Below are positions 1 through 7,123 of a stretch of DNA of 64,000 bases, in pieces (within the stretch, counting starts at the first letter, position 1; each line of letters starts with the position of its first letter). Source of the stretch: Fredinandcohnia onubensis (lineage in GTDB: Bacteria; Bacillota; Bacilli; Bacillales; Bacillaceae_L); NCBI RefSeq assembly GCF_002734215.1, contig NZ_NSEB01000012.1:434001-498000 (forward strand). The letters run 5' to 3'. The notes beneath the pieces were generated by a model. That model was not told where the DNA came from. It was given only the letters and a program-made list of their open reading frames with translations, and made no database searches. A program made the translations under genes and the position numbers.

Positions 1-1013
1 ATTACTGCTCCAAGAAATAGATATAACAAGACAATAAACAAGAATGTTAGATAATGTGGAACATCCCAACTAGTAATTGTAGTAGAAACTAAGATTGGCA
101 CTTTCGATATTGTTAATAAGTAATTAAATACGAAAGCACACAATACCGTGGCATAGATAAAACCGGCAGTTCTAGTCGTTCTAACAACTGTTTCTAGAAA
201 ATTCGTCCATGTCAACTTTTTCTTAATCATTGCGATAATGATTGCACTAAAAGCCCCTATACCTGCTGCTTCGGTTGGCCCAAACCAACCAAGAAACATC
301 CCGCCGATTACGATTGCAAAAATAATAAAGACCATAATGGTACTTTTTAATGAAATAAAGCGTTCCTTCCACGTACTTTTTTCTTCTATTGTAGGTGCCA
401 TTTCTGGTTTTACAACAGCAATAAGGTAAATCGTGACGATAAAGCATGTAGCCAACATAATCCCAGGTATAATACCCGCTAAAAGCAATTTACCAATTGA
501 TTGTTCGGTTAACATTCCATATATAATTAATACTGTACTTGGAGGTATTAGAATCCCCAAACTACCTCCCGCAACGATTGACCCTCCTGTTAAACTCTTA
601 GAATATCCATACCTCAACATTTCTTTCGAAGCCATAACACCAATAGTACCAGTGTTTGCAAGACTTGAGCCTGATGCTGCTGCGAATAGAGTGGATGCCC
701 CGATCGTTGCCATTCCGAGACCACCTTTTAATCTTCCAAACCACGTACGGAATGATGCATATAACTCGCTGCTAATACCTGTTACACTAAGCATTTCTCC
801 CATTAATATAAATAGTGGAATGGTACTTAATGTGTAGTTAAAACTGTGGTCAAAGATAATGGATTCGACTGCTGTAAAGAGTACGGTCTCATTTCCTAAA
901 TATAAGATTCCAATGACTGCAGGTACAGCCATAGAAATCGCAATTGGAATCCGTAACATCATCAAAACTAACATGATTACTATAGCGATAAAACCAACTG
1001 TTTCAGCAGACAT
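1..1013 (-). CDS. dctM: TRAP transporter large permease (DctM), 3' end cut by window
   Basis: Large membrane subunit of a tripartite ATP-independent periplasmic (TRAP) transporter, which couples uptake of an organic acid to the sodium gradient. I translated the minus strand directly: it begins MSAETVGFIAIVIMLVLMML and continues as a very hydrophobic DctM protein with the family's glycine-rich stretches (ASGSSLANTG, GGSLGILIPPS, GPTEAAGIGA). The last part of the protein lies outside the window. The ATG overlaps the TAA of dctQ by one base (TAATG), so the two are translationally coupled. It is the third gene of a dctP-dctQ-dctM operon next to an aromatic catabolic cluster, which suggests an aromatic or dicarboxylic acid substrate; that is inference. 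Family assignment is secure. Confidence 0.93.
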   Translation of the reverse strand, partial: MSAETVGFIAIVIMLVLMMLRIPIAISMAVPAVIGILYLGNETVLFTAVESIIFDHSFNYTLSTIPLFILMGEMLSVTGISSELYASFRTWFGRLKGGLGMATIGASTLFAAASGSSLANTGTIGVMASKEMLRYGYSKSLTGGSIVAGGSLGILIPPSTVLIIYGMLTEQSIGKLLLAGIIPGIMLATCFIVTIYLIAVVKPEMAPTIEEKSTWKERFISLKSTIMVFIIFAIVIGGMFLGWFGPTEAAGIGAFSAIIIAMIKKKLTWTNFLETVVRTTRTAGFIYATVLCAFVFNYLLTISKVPILVSTTITSWDVPHYLTFLFIVLLYLFLGAV

Positions 1014-1528
1014 TAACCACTTACCTCCTTCTCAAGCTGGCTGACTTGCTTCACTAATCCTAGAAATGACTTGATAATTCTATTAACAGCTTCCATCCCC
1101 CACAGAAAAAAGCCTAAACAAGTGATAAATTTTAAAAAGTAATGGGGAAACTCTAAAAGGAGTGTCTTCTCATGAAATTCTGTCAAGTTATGATATCCAG
1201 CTTTGAAAAAAATATAGGCAACAAGAAAACAAAATAAAGCCGTTACAGTATAACCAATTCGATCAATAATGACTTGAACTTTAGTTGGAAAATTGTCTAC
1301 AATAATACCTATCGTTATATGTCTATCCTCTGATTGGGCAAATGCAAGTGAAAACATAATAAGGAAGACTTGGAATATCGCGACAATTTCGTCATTACCT
1401 ATAATTGGTACACCAAACATACGAAAAACGACTCCAACAAAAGTTGCAAGAACCATAAACAATAGACAAATCATCGAAATCCACTTAATAATACTTGTTG
1501 AACGGTCTATTACTTTTGTAATAATCAT
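1013..1528 (-). CDS. dctQ: TRAP transporter small permease (DctQ)
   Basis: Small four-helix membrane subunit of the TRAP transporter, bridging the binding protein and DctM. The protein has four hydrophobic segments and the usual DctQ features (GNDEIVAIFQVFLIMFSLAF; QSEDRHITIGIIVD), at about 170 residues, normal for the family. An upstream in-frame ATG at 1540 exists, but the sequence GGGAGGAAAT lies between it and the ATG at 1528. I therefore take 1528 as the start (MIITKVIDRS) and the purine run as its ribosome binding site. It is followed directly by dctM with a one-base overlap and preceded by dctP after about 150 bases. That is a loose spacing for a TRAP operon, but no terminator is visible in between. 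Confidence 0.92.
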   Translation of the reverse strand: MIITKVIDRSTSIIKWISMICLLFMVLATFVGVVFRMFGVPIIGNDEIVAIFQVFLIMFSLAFAQSEDRHITIGIIVDNFPTKVQVIIDRIGYTVTALFCFLVAYIFFKAGYHNLTEFHEKTLLLEFPHYFLKFITCLGFFLWGMEAVNRIIKSFLGLVKQVSQLEKEVSG

Positions 1529-1676
1529 ATTTCCTCCCATTATCGAATGACTTCAACTATATGTTCCAGTGCGAATAAAATAGGAGGGGCAATAGACACT
1601 AATTAAATAATCAAGCTATTTCTCAGTTCTACTACCCTTTCCTATAAATCTCACTTTAACTTAGAAATCAATCTCC

Positions 1677-2783
1677 TTATTTAAAATAAAACGGTACCGG
1701 GAAGCCTGATTCTTTTACCGTTTGCTCATACTTACTCATCATCTCTTCTCCGTTATATCCTTTTTCCTTCGCATCATTCAACCATTGATCCCAAGCAGAT
1801 CTGGACAATGCTTGAAGTCTTTCTAATTCTGCATCATCAAACTGAATCACTTCTCCATCTTTTTTGAGCGTTTCTTTAAGCTCATCGACAGCGGCCTTTG
1901 AATCTTCTGTTAAATATTTATTAAATAATCCTTCTAATTCTGGAATTAAATCTTCTTGAAAAATGGTTTTAATATCATCTGGGAGTTTATCGTAAGAGGC
2001 TTTATTCATAATTGGCATAACTTGAATAACTTTATAAGGAATTTCTACAAAATATGGTGCTACTTCATATAAACTCATATCTCGATATTGGGTAGCTGAA
2101 GTAAATGCCCCATCAATAACGCCTTTTGCAAGTGAATCATATAGTTCTTGTGCAGGTACGGAAACTGGCACAGCACCCCATGCTTTTATGTCTTCGACAT
2201 CACTCTTACTTGCGGCTCGTATTTTCATTCCTTTAAAGTCTTCAAGTTTCCTGACAGGTTTATTCACAAAAATGTAGGATGGAGATCCTGTTGAAAATCC
2301 TAGTGAAACAACATCCTTAAACATTTCATCATGATAGGGTTCCGTATATTTTTTTATAATTTCTCCATATTTTGGCACATCATCTGCTGTTACTTGGAAT
2401 GGTAAATCTCCTAATGTCAATGGAAACATTTCGGTATCCGCATAATAGTGTGAGAACATATAGCTGATATCAGCTACGCCACCTTTTACATCCGTTAAAA
2501 CAGAATTAGCTCCTCCTAATGTTCCTCCATGAAATAAATTCAGCTTCACTCTACCATCAGTCTTTTCTTCGACGGATTTAGCCCATGGTTCTAAAATATT
2601 AGCACCAATGTTTGCCGTACTTGATCCATAGTTACCAACGTTAAATTCATATACTTCTTTTTTCTTTTCATTAGAAGATGAACCTGAAGTCTCATCATTG
2701 CTATTACTACAAGCGACAAGAGATAACATGATAACCATAACAAAGGCTAAACTTTTGATTAGATGCTTCTTTCCTACTTTCAT
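1677..2783 (-). CDS. dctP: TRAP transporter solute-binding lipoprotein (DctP)
   Basis: Extracytoplasmic solute-binding protein of the DctP type, 368 residues. It starts MKVGKKHLIKSLAFVMVIML and has a lipobox ending LVACSNSN, so it should be lipid-anchored outside the membrane, as expected in a Gram-positive. The mature part carries DctP-family landmarks, including FKGMKIRAASKSD, and the Arg in KIRA is the usual carboxylate-binding residue of the family. A good ribosome binding site (AAGGAGGAGATC) precedes the ATG. The gene is divergent from an IclR regulator and has its own sigma-A promoter and a cre site in the leader, so it is probably controlled by both IclR and carbon catabolite repression. 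The ligand is unknown; an aromatic acid is plausible from the neighbours. Confidence 0.93.
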   Translation of the reverse strand: MKVGKKHLIKSLAFVMVIMLSLVACSNSNDETSGSSSNEKKKEVYEFNVGNYGSSTANIGANILEPWAKSVEEKTDGRVKLNLFHGGTLGGANSVLTDVKGGVADISYMFSHYYADTEMFPLTLGDLPFQVTADDVPKYGEIIKKYTEPYHDEMFKDVVSLGFSTGSPSYIFVNKPVRKLEDFKGMKIRAASKSDVEDIKAWGAVPVSVPAQELYDSLAKGVIDGAFTSATQYRDMSLYEVAPYFVEIPYKVIQVMPIMNKASYDKLPDDIKTIFQEDLIPELEGLFNKYLTEDSKAAVDELKETLKKDGEVIQFDDAELERLQALSRSAWDQWLNDAKEKGYNGEEMMSKYEQTVKESGFPVPFYFK

Positions 2784-2810
2784 TAAATGATCTCCTCCTT
2801 GCAGGTTGTT

Positions 2811-2825
2811 TGAATACGCTTACAA
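2811..2825 (-). promoter_or_regulatory. cre (CcpA) site in the dctP leader
   Basis: Read on the minus strand the sequence is TTGTAAGCGTATTCA, which fits the Bacillus cre consensus WTGNAANCGNWNNCW at every fixed position. It lies between the predicted dctP promoter and its ribosome binding site, about 60-70 bases after the start of transcription, a classical roadblock position for CcpA. Confidence 0.7.
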
Positions 2826-2889
2826 ATTAAGTAGATTTCTATTTTGCAGCCCCCTTCTAACTCACTAGGTGAATTACTAGTTCAAAAAT

Positions 2890-2918
2890 ATTGTATATGT
2901 TCCTAAGTATTATGTCAA
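2890..2918 (-). promoter_or_regulatory. sigma-A promoter of dctPQM
   Basis: On the minus strand TTGACA (2918-2913) is followed by a 17-base spacer and TACAAT (2895-2890), close to the sigma-A consensus. Transcription should start near 2883. A small palindrome, TCACTAGGTGA (2862-2872), lies just downstream of that start and is a candidate operator for the divergent IclR protein. Confidence 0.75.
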
Positions 2919-3011
2919 TAAATTCTAAATTATTCGTAAATTATTTTTACACTATCGATATATTATAAATTACCGTGCTACTATTTCACTCATTTGGAAA
3001 AATATGGGAGT

Positions 3012-3040
3012 TTGACAAAAATAAACCAAGAATATATGAT
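3012..3040 (+). promoter_or_regulatory. sigma-A promoter of the iclR gene
   Basis: TTGACA (3012-3017), a 17-base spacer and TATGAT (3035-3040) match the sigma-A consensus well and point at the IclR gene. The leader is about 70 bases. Together with the dctP promoter on the other strand this accounts for the whole 330-base divergent region. Confidence 0.75.
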
Positions 3041-3115
3041 TTAACATATTATTATGATTTGTAACAAGGCAGTGTTTCAACTTCTAAAAAAATAATATAT
3101 AGGCAGGTTAGTAGA

Positions 3116-3916
3116 ATGAGAGATATTAAAGTGCAATCTATCCGTGTTATTGATCGGCTAATCAGCGTCTTAAATTGCTTTAGCAATGAATATCCAACTT
3201 TGTATATTGAAAACATAGTTGAAAAAACTAAGTTACCAAAAGCAACTGTTTATCGAATTTTATGGTCGCTAGAGCAAAGCGGTTTTATTCAATATGATGA
3301 TAAAGAAAACAATTATAGCCTTGGACATAAGTTTTTAGAATTTGGTGAAATTGTGAAAGAAAATCAAGATGTTCTGAAAGAAGCCGGAGCAACTCTCTCG
3401 AAAGTACATATTGAATTAGGATTTCCGATTTTAATGGCAGTTAGGCAAAAGGAAAGTATTCAATTCTTACTTGCATTTGAGAATCCAGATGGTATTCAAT
3501 CAGGCTCTTATGTTGGGAGGAAAAGAGCACTCAATATTGGTGCTCTAGGTATTGCATTGATGGCTTATTTACCCTTAGAAGAATGCAAAAAAATACTAAA
3601 TCAAATACCTTTAGAAAAAAGAACACCTTATACTTTAGTTGATGAGGATAAATTTCTTGAAAGATTAGACACAATTCGACAAAAAGGTTATTTTGTTGAA
3701 AAAGATGAGGTAAATGTCGGATTTTCAGGTATAGGCGTTCCTGTTTTTAATCGCAATCAAGAAATAATTGCTGTAATTGGAACTTTCGGTTCTAACTTTG
3801 ATATGAATTCAAAGGTAAATAAAAAAATAATTAAGACATTAAAAGATACAGCAGATCAACTCTCCAAACGAGTTGGACATTTAATTAGTTTACAAGGAGA
3901 CTTGACCTTTTTCTAA
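3116..3916 (+). CDS. IclR-family transcriptional regulator
   Basis: Transcription factor of the IclR family, 266 residues, usual length. The N-terminal winged helix spans about residues 8-70, with recognition-helix text KLPKATVYRILWSLEQSGFI. The C-terminal effector-binding domain carries the family's GALGIALMAYLP stretch and the late GFSGIGVPVF...AVIGTFG motif. IclR proteins bind small organic acids and commonly control aromatic and dicarboxylate catabolism. The gene is divergent from dctPQM and convergent with the ThDP enzyme gene, with only 5 bases between the two stop ends. The most likely target is the divergent TRAP operon, possibly also the catabolic operon; the effector is unknown. Confidence 0.92.
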   Translation: MRDIKVQSIRVIDRLISVLNCFSNEYPTLYIENIVEKTKLPKATVYRILWSLEQSGFIQYDDKENNYSLGHKFLEFGEIVKENQDVLKEAGATLSKVHIELGFPILMAVRQKESIQFLLAFENPDGIQSGSYVGRKRALNIGALGIALMAYLPLEECKKILNQIPLEKRTPYTLVDEDKFLERLDTIRQKGYFVEKDEVNVGFSGIGVPVFNRNQEIIAVIGTFGSNFDMNSKVNKKIIKTLKDTADQLSKRVGHLISLQGDLTFF

Positions 3917-3921
3917 ACGAC

Positions 3922-5649
3922 TTAATCTTCTTGATAAGAAATTGGCTGCATCTTCACGTCTATTACGGCGGACTGGCCTGAGTTTACTATTTCAATCGCC
4001 TTCTTTAATGCAGATTCTAATTCTTCTGGTTTTGAAATGGTTTGGGCAAAGGCCCCGCCCGCTGCTTCAGCGATTTTTGCAAGATCTGCTGGTTTGTCAA
4101 AATTTACCCAATAATGATCGTCACGTTTTGCAATGCCGTCGGGATGTTGTTTTAAGAGATTCATTTTGGTTGCATTCCAACCTTGGTTATTAAAAATAAT
4201 TGTCAAAAATGGCGCATTGTATTTTCGTGACATCCAATGAACAGATGATGGGACACTAAATAAATAGGATCCATCTCCAGTAAGGCTCACTACTGTTTTG
4301 TTAGGCTGTGCCAACTTAGCACCAACAGCTGCTCCCCCATTCCAACCTAATGATGATCCTCCATTACCAAACATAGTCCCTGGTTTTATTCGTGGTATCC
4401 CTTTAAAAATAGCACTTGTACTAGTGATTGTTTCATTTAAAATAATCGTATCCTCGTCAATTACATTCCTTAAACAACGTGAGACCCATTCGGGGGTTAT
4501 CACACCATTTGTTGGAAACACTTCTCTCTGTCTCCATTCTTTCCTTTGGAAATTATGACGTTCTTTTAGTCGACTAAAACGTTCTTCAATAGTATAGTGG
4601 TCTAAGTTTATCTGCTTAGCATAATTTAACAATTGTGTTAGTGCATGGTATGAATCTGCTTGGAAGGTTAAATCTGCTGGTATATAAGCTAACGGGATTT
4701 TTTCTTTTATTGGATCATTATCAATAAAGATGACTTTACATGAATCATTTAGATCGTTGACTGTGGGAATCCAAGGCACATCACAATCCAATACTACAAC
4801 CACGTCTGCATTATCAAGTAGGTCACCACCCTCAAATCCCATGTGCAGAGGATGTTCAGTCGGGTAATTCATATAACTAGGATTACTTTCAATTACAGGA
4901 ATAGACAGTAATTCACAAAATTCTACAAGTAAATCAACGCTTTCCATATTTCTACCTAAGTATGAGGTTATTAAAATAGGATTCTTGGAATTGGCCAACG
5001 TAGAAATGATTTGTTCAATTCCTGCATTTGTTAATGCTGTAGGTTCCTTTGGTTTCCAACGAGAGGAAAGATCTTTCTTTGGCTGAACTTCTTCTTCTAA
5101 AACTTCCCTAGCGCCAGTTAAATAGACTGGCCCTTTCGGTTCTGTATTAGCAATTTGCATTGCACGATAAACTAGTTGTTTAACGTTTTTTCCTGTTCGA
5201 ATGTCATATTCCCATTTGACATAACCCCTTACTATACCACGTTGATCATATACATTTTGCAGATAATTAATTGGCGAGTTGCGGCTCCCCGCTAATTCAC
5301 CCTCCATTGTTGAAGGAGTCTCACCTGAGAATATAAAAACTGGCACTTTCGACCGTGCGGCATTATGTAAGCTACCACCCAAGTTTTGTGTACCAACATC
5401 CGTATGTACAATCACCCCCTGCGCCTGACCACTTAGTTGATAGTAGCCATGTGCTGCACTCAGTGCAACATATTCATGGGGAGAAATAATGACTTTTGGT
5501 AATGGTCGACCTAGTGCTTTTGCTTTTGCAAGTCCCTCGATGAGTGCAGGGTGATCACTTCCAAGATTGCTAAATAAATAGGATATACCTGTCTCTTCAA
5601 ATGCTTCTAACAAGGCATCTGCTGTTGTATAACGACTTAGACTTTCCAT
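3922..5649 (-). CDS. Thiamine-diphosphate-dependent decarboxylase/synthase-like enzyme
   Basis: Member of the acetolactate synthase / benzoylformate decarboxylase superfamily, 575 residues. It has the N-terminal PYR domain with the conserved cofactor-activating Glu at residue 59 (SPHEYVALSAAHGYY). A central domain follows, then a C-terminal PP domain with the ThDP/metal motif GDGSYLF...FNNQGWN. It acts on a 2-oxo acid, but the substrate cannot be read from sequence. It is the last gene of the catabolic operon, 11 bases after an aldehyde dehydrogenase gene. The pair suggests decarboxylation of a 2-oxo acid to an aldehyde that is then oxidised, for example an arylglyoxylate to an aryl aldehyde to an arylcarboxylate. 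That reading is inference; a carboligase role is an alternative. Confidence 0.88.
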   Translation of the reverse strand: MESLSRYTTADALLEAFEETGISYLFSNLGSDHPALIEGLAKAKALGRPLPKVIISPHEYVALSAAHGYYQLSGQAQGVIVHTDVGTQNLGGSLHNAARSKVPVFIFSGETPSTMEGELAGSRNSPINYLQNVYDQRGIVRGYVKWEYDIRTGKNVKQLVYRAMQIANTEPKGPVYLTGAREVLEEEVQPKKDLSSRWKPKEPTALTNAGIEQIISTLANSKNPILITSYLGRNMESVDLLVEFCELLSIPVIESNPSYMNYPTEHPLHMGFEGGDLLDNADVVVVLDCDVPWIPTVNDLNDSCKVIFIDNDPIKEKIPLAYIPADLTFQADSYHALTQLLNYAKQINLDHYTIEERFSRLKERHNFQRKEWRQREVFPTNGVITPEWVSRCLRNVIDEDTIILNETITSTSAIFKGIPRIKPGTMFGNGGSSLGWNGGAAVGAKLAQPNKTVVSLTGDGSYLFSVPSSVHWMSRKYNAPFLTIIFNNQGWNATKMNLLKQHPDGIAKRDDHYWVNFDKPADLAKIAEAAGGAFAQTISKPEELESALKKAIEIVNSGQSAVIDVKMQPISYQED

Positions 5650-5660
5650 CGTACTTCCCC

Positions 5661-7103
5661 CTAGTTGGTCCTTTTATAGTAATTAATAGCATGAAACTCT
5701 GTGAACTCTTCAAAGATTTTTTCGGAATTCTCCCTTCCTATGCCACTTTGCTTTACTCCGCCAAACGGCATATATTTATGTCCAAGAGGAGATTGGTGTG
5801 AAGAATTAATAATGGTCATACCAGCTTCTATTTTTCTTGCAAACTGAAGTGACCTGTCATAATCTGATGACCATATAGATGAACTTAATCCCATCTCGCT
5901 GTCATTCGCCATATGAATGACCTCTGCTTCACTCTTGTATGCGATTAACGGAATGATTGGTCCAAATTGTTCACAGGTGACAAGATCATGGTATGGTTCT
6001 ATATCCCTTACAATAACAGGGTGCATATAGTATCCATTATCCCAATTATCCGGTTCTAGCTTCTGACCTAGCTTCATGATGTTTGCGGAACTATTATCTA
6101 ACCTTTCTAGTAATCTCTTTACGTTTTGAAATTGATTTGGATTATTCAAAGGTCCAAATGTTGCGTTTTCATTCAATTGATGTCCAATTTTATATTGGTC
6201 CGTAATTGTACACATTCGTTCATAAAATTCATCATACATAGTTGTAGGGAGATAAATTCGTTTGATGGCAAAACAAAATTGTCCTGAACGACGAAAAACA
6301 CCATTAACAATTTTCGATACAATCTCATCTAGATTTGCGTCATCTAAAATAATTGCCGGGTCATTTCCACCTAATTCAAAGTGAATTCCTTTTAAAGTTT
6401 CTGCAGCAGATTTCATAATATGCTTTGCAGTCTCTCCTCCGCCAGTAAACGATATTTTTCGAATGAGAGGATGTGTGGATAATGCCGTCCCTACATCTGC
6501 ATCCCCATGTACAATATTGATTACTCCAGGCGGGAAAAACTTAGCGATGTTTTTTAAAGCTAAAGTGACCCCTAGTGGTGCAAAAGGAGATGGTTTTATT
6601 ACAATCGTATTTCCTGCAAGTATGGCTGGAACAACCTTCTGCATAGTTAAAACAATAGGAGCATTCCAAGGCACAATCCCTGCAATAACGCCAATTGGTT
6701 TTTTCTCAATCAGGACTCCGCTGAATTCATCCTCGATTGTCTTCGTCTGAAGAGCATTCCTTGCTAATTCTGCACTATTTCTCATCACAACAGCTGCCAT
6801 AGCAAACTCGCTTTTCGATACGTCCAGTAACATTCCATTTTCCAGAGAAACAACATTAGCCAAGTATGTTGCATCGGTTTTAAATTGTTGAATTGCTTTT
6901 AACAGTTTGGAAATACGGACTTCCAATTCAACCTTACTCCAACTTTTAAATGTGTTATATGCTTCCTGAATTGCCTTGTCTACATGCTGTACAGATCCTT
7001 GTGCTACTAAGCCTACAACATTCGACAACTTACCTGGGTCTCGGACTTCTGTGTATTGGTCCGTTTCTATTTCTTCATTATTGATTAACAAATTAACTTT
7101 CAT
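5661..7103 (-). CDS. NAD(P)-dependent aldehyde dehydrogenase
   Basis: Aldehyde dehydrogenase superfamily, 480 residues, normal length. The cofactor and active-site landmarks are clear: IVPWNAPIVLTMQK, ITFTGG-type KISFTGGGETAK, the general-base Glu in HFELGGNDP and the nucleophilic Cys in RRSGQFCFA. It oxidises an aldehyde to the carboxylic acid in the cytoplasm. It lies 20 bases after the aconitase-family gene and 11 bases before the ThDP enzyme gene. A benzaldehyde-type or semialdehyde substrate would fit a decarboxylase product, but sequence alone does not decide. The variant FCFA instead of the common QxCxA or GCTAG-type surroundings is not diagnostic. Confidence 0.92.
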   Translation of the reverse strand: MKVNLLINNEEIETDQYTEVRDPGKLSNVVGLVAQGSVQHVDKAIQEAYNTFKSWSKVELEVRISKLLKAIQQFKTDATYLANVVSLENGMLLDVSKSEFAMAAVVMRNSAELARNALQTKTIEDEFSGVLIEKKPIGVIAGIVPWNAPIVLTMQKVVPAILAGNTIVIKPSPFAPLGVTLALKNIAKFFPPGVINIVHGDADVGTALSTHPLIRKISFTGGGETAKHIMKSAAETLKGIHFELGGNDPAIILDDANLDEIVSKIVNGVFRRSGQFCFAIKRIYLPTTMYDEFYERMCTITDQYKIGHQLNENATFGPLNNPNQFQNVKRLLERLDNSSANIMKLGQKLEPDNWDNGYYMHPVIVRDIEPYHDLVTCEQFGPIIPLIAYKSEAEVIHMANDSEMGLSSSIWSSDYDRSLQFARKIEAGMTIINSSHQSPLGHKYMPFGGVKQSGIGRENSEKIFEEFTEFHAINYYKRTN

Positions 7104-7123
7104 ATCTCCGCATCTCCCCAGCC

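Noticed and set aside
433-837. 134-codon plus-strand reading frame in the left edge
   Set aside because: It is the complement of the true DctM membrane-protein gene on the minus strand, which has the family motifs and a coupled start.
1541-1676. Possible separate promoter or regulatory RNA between dctP and dctQ
   Set aside because: The 136-148-base gap has no clear hexamer pair, hairpin or T-run; I leave it unannotated.
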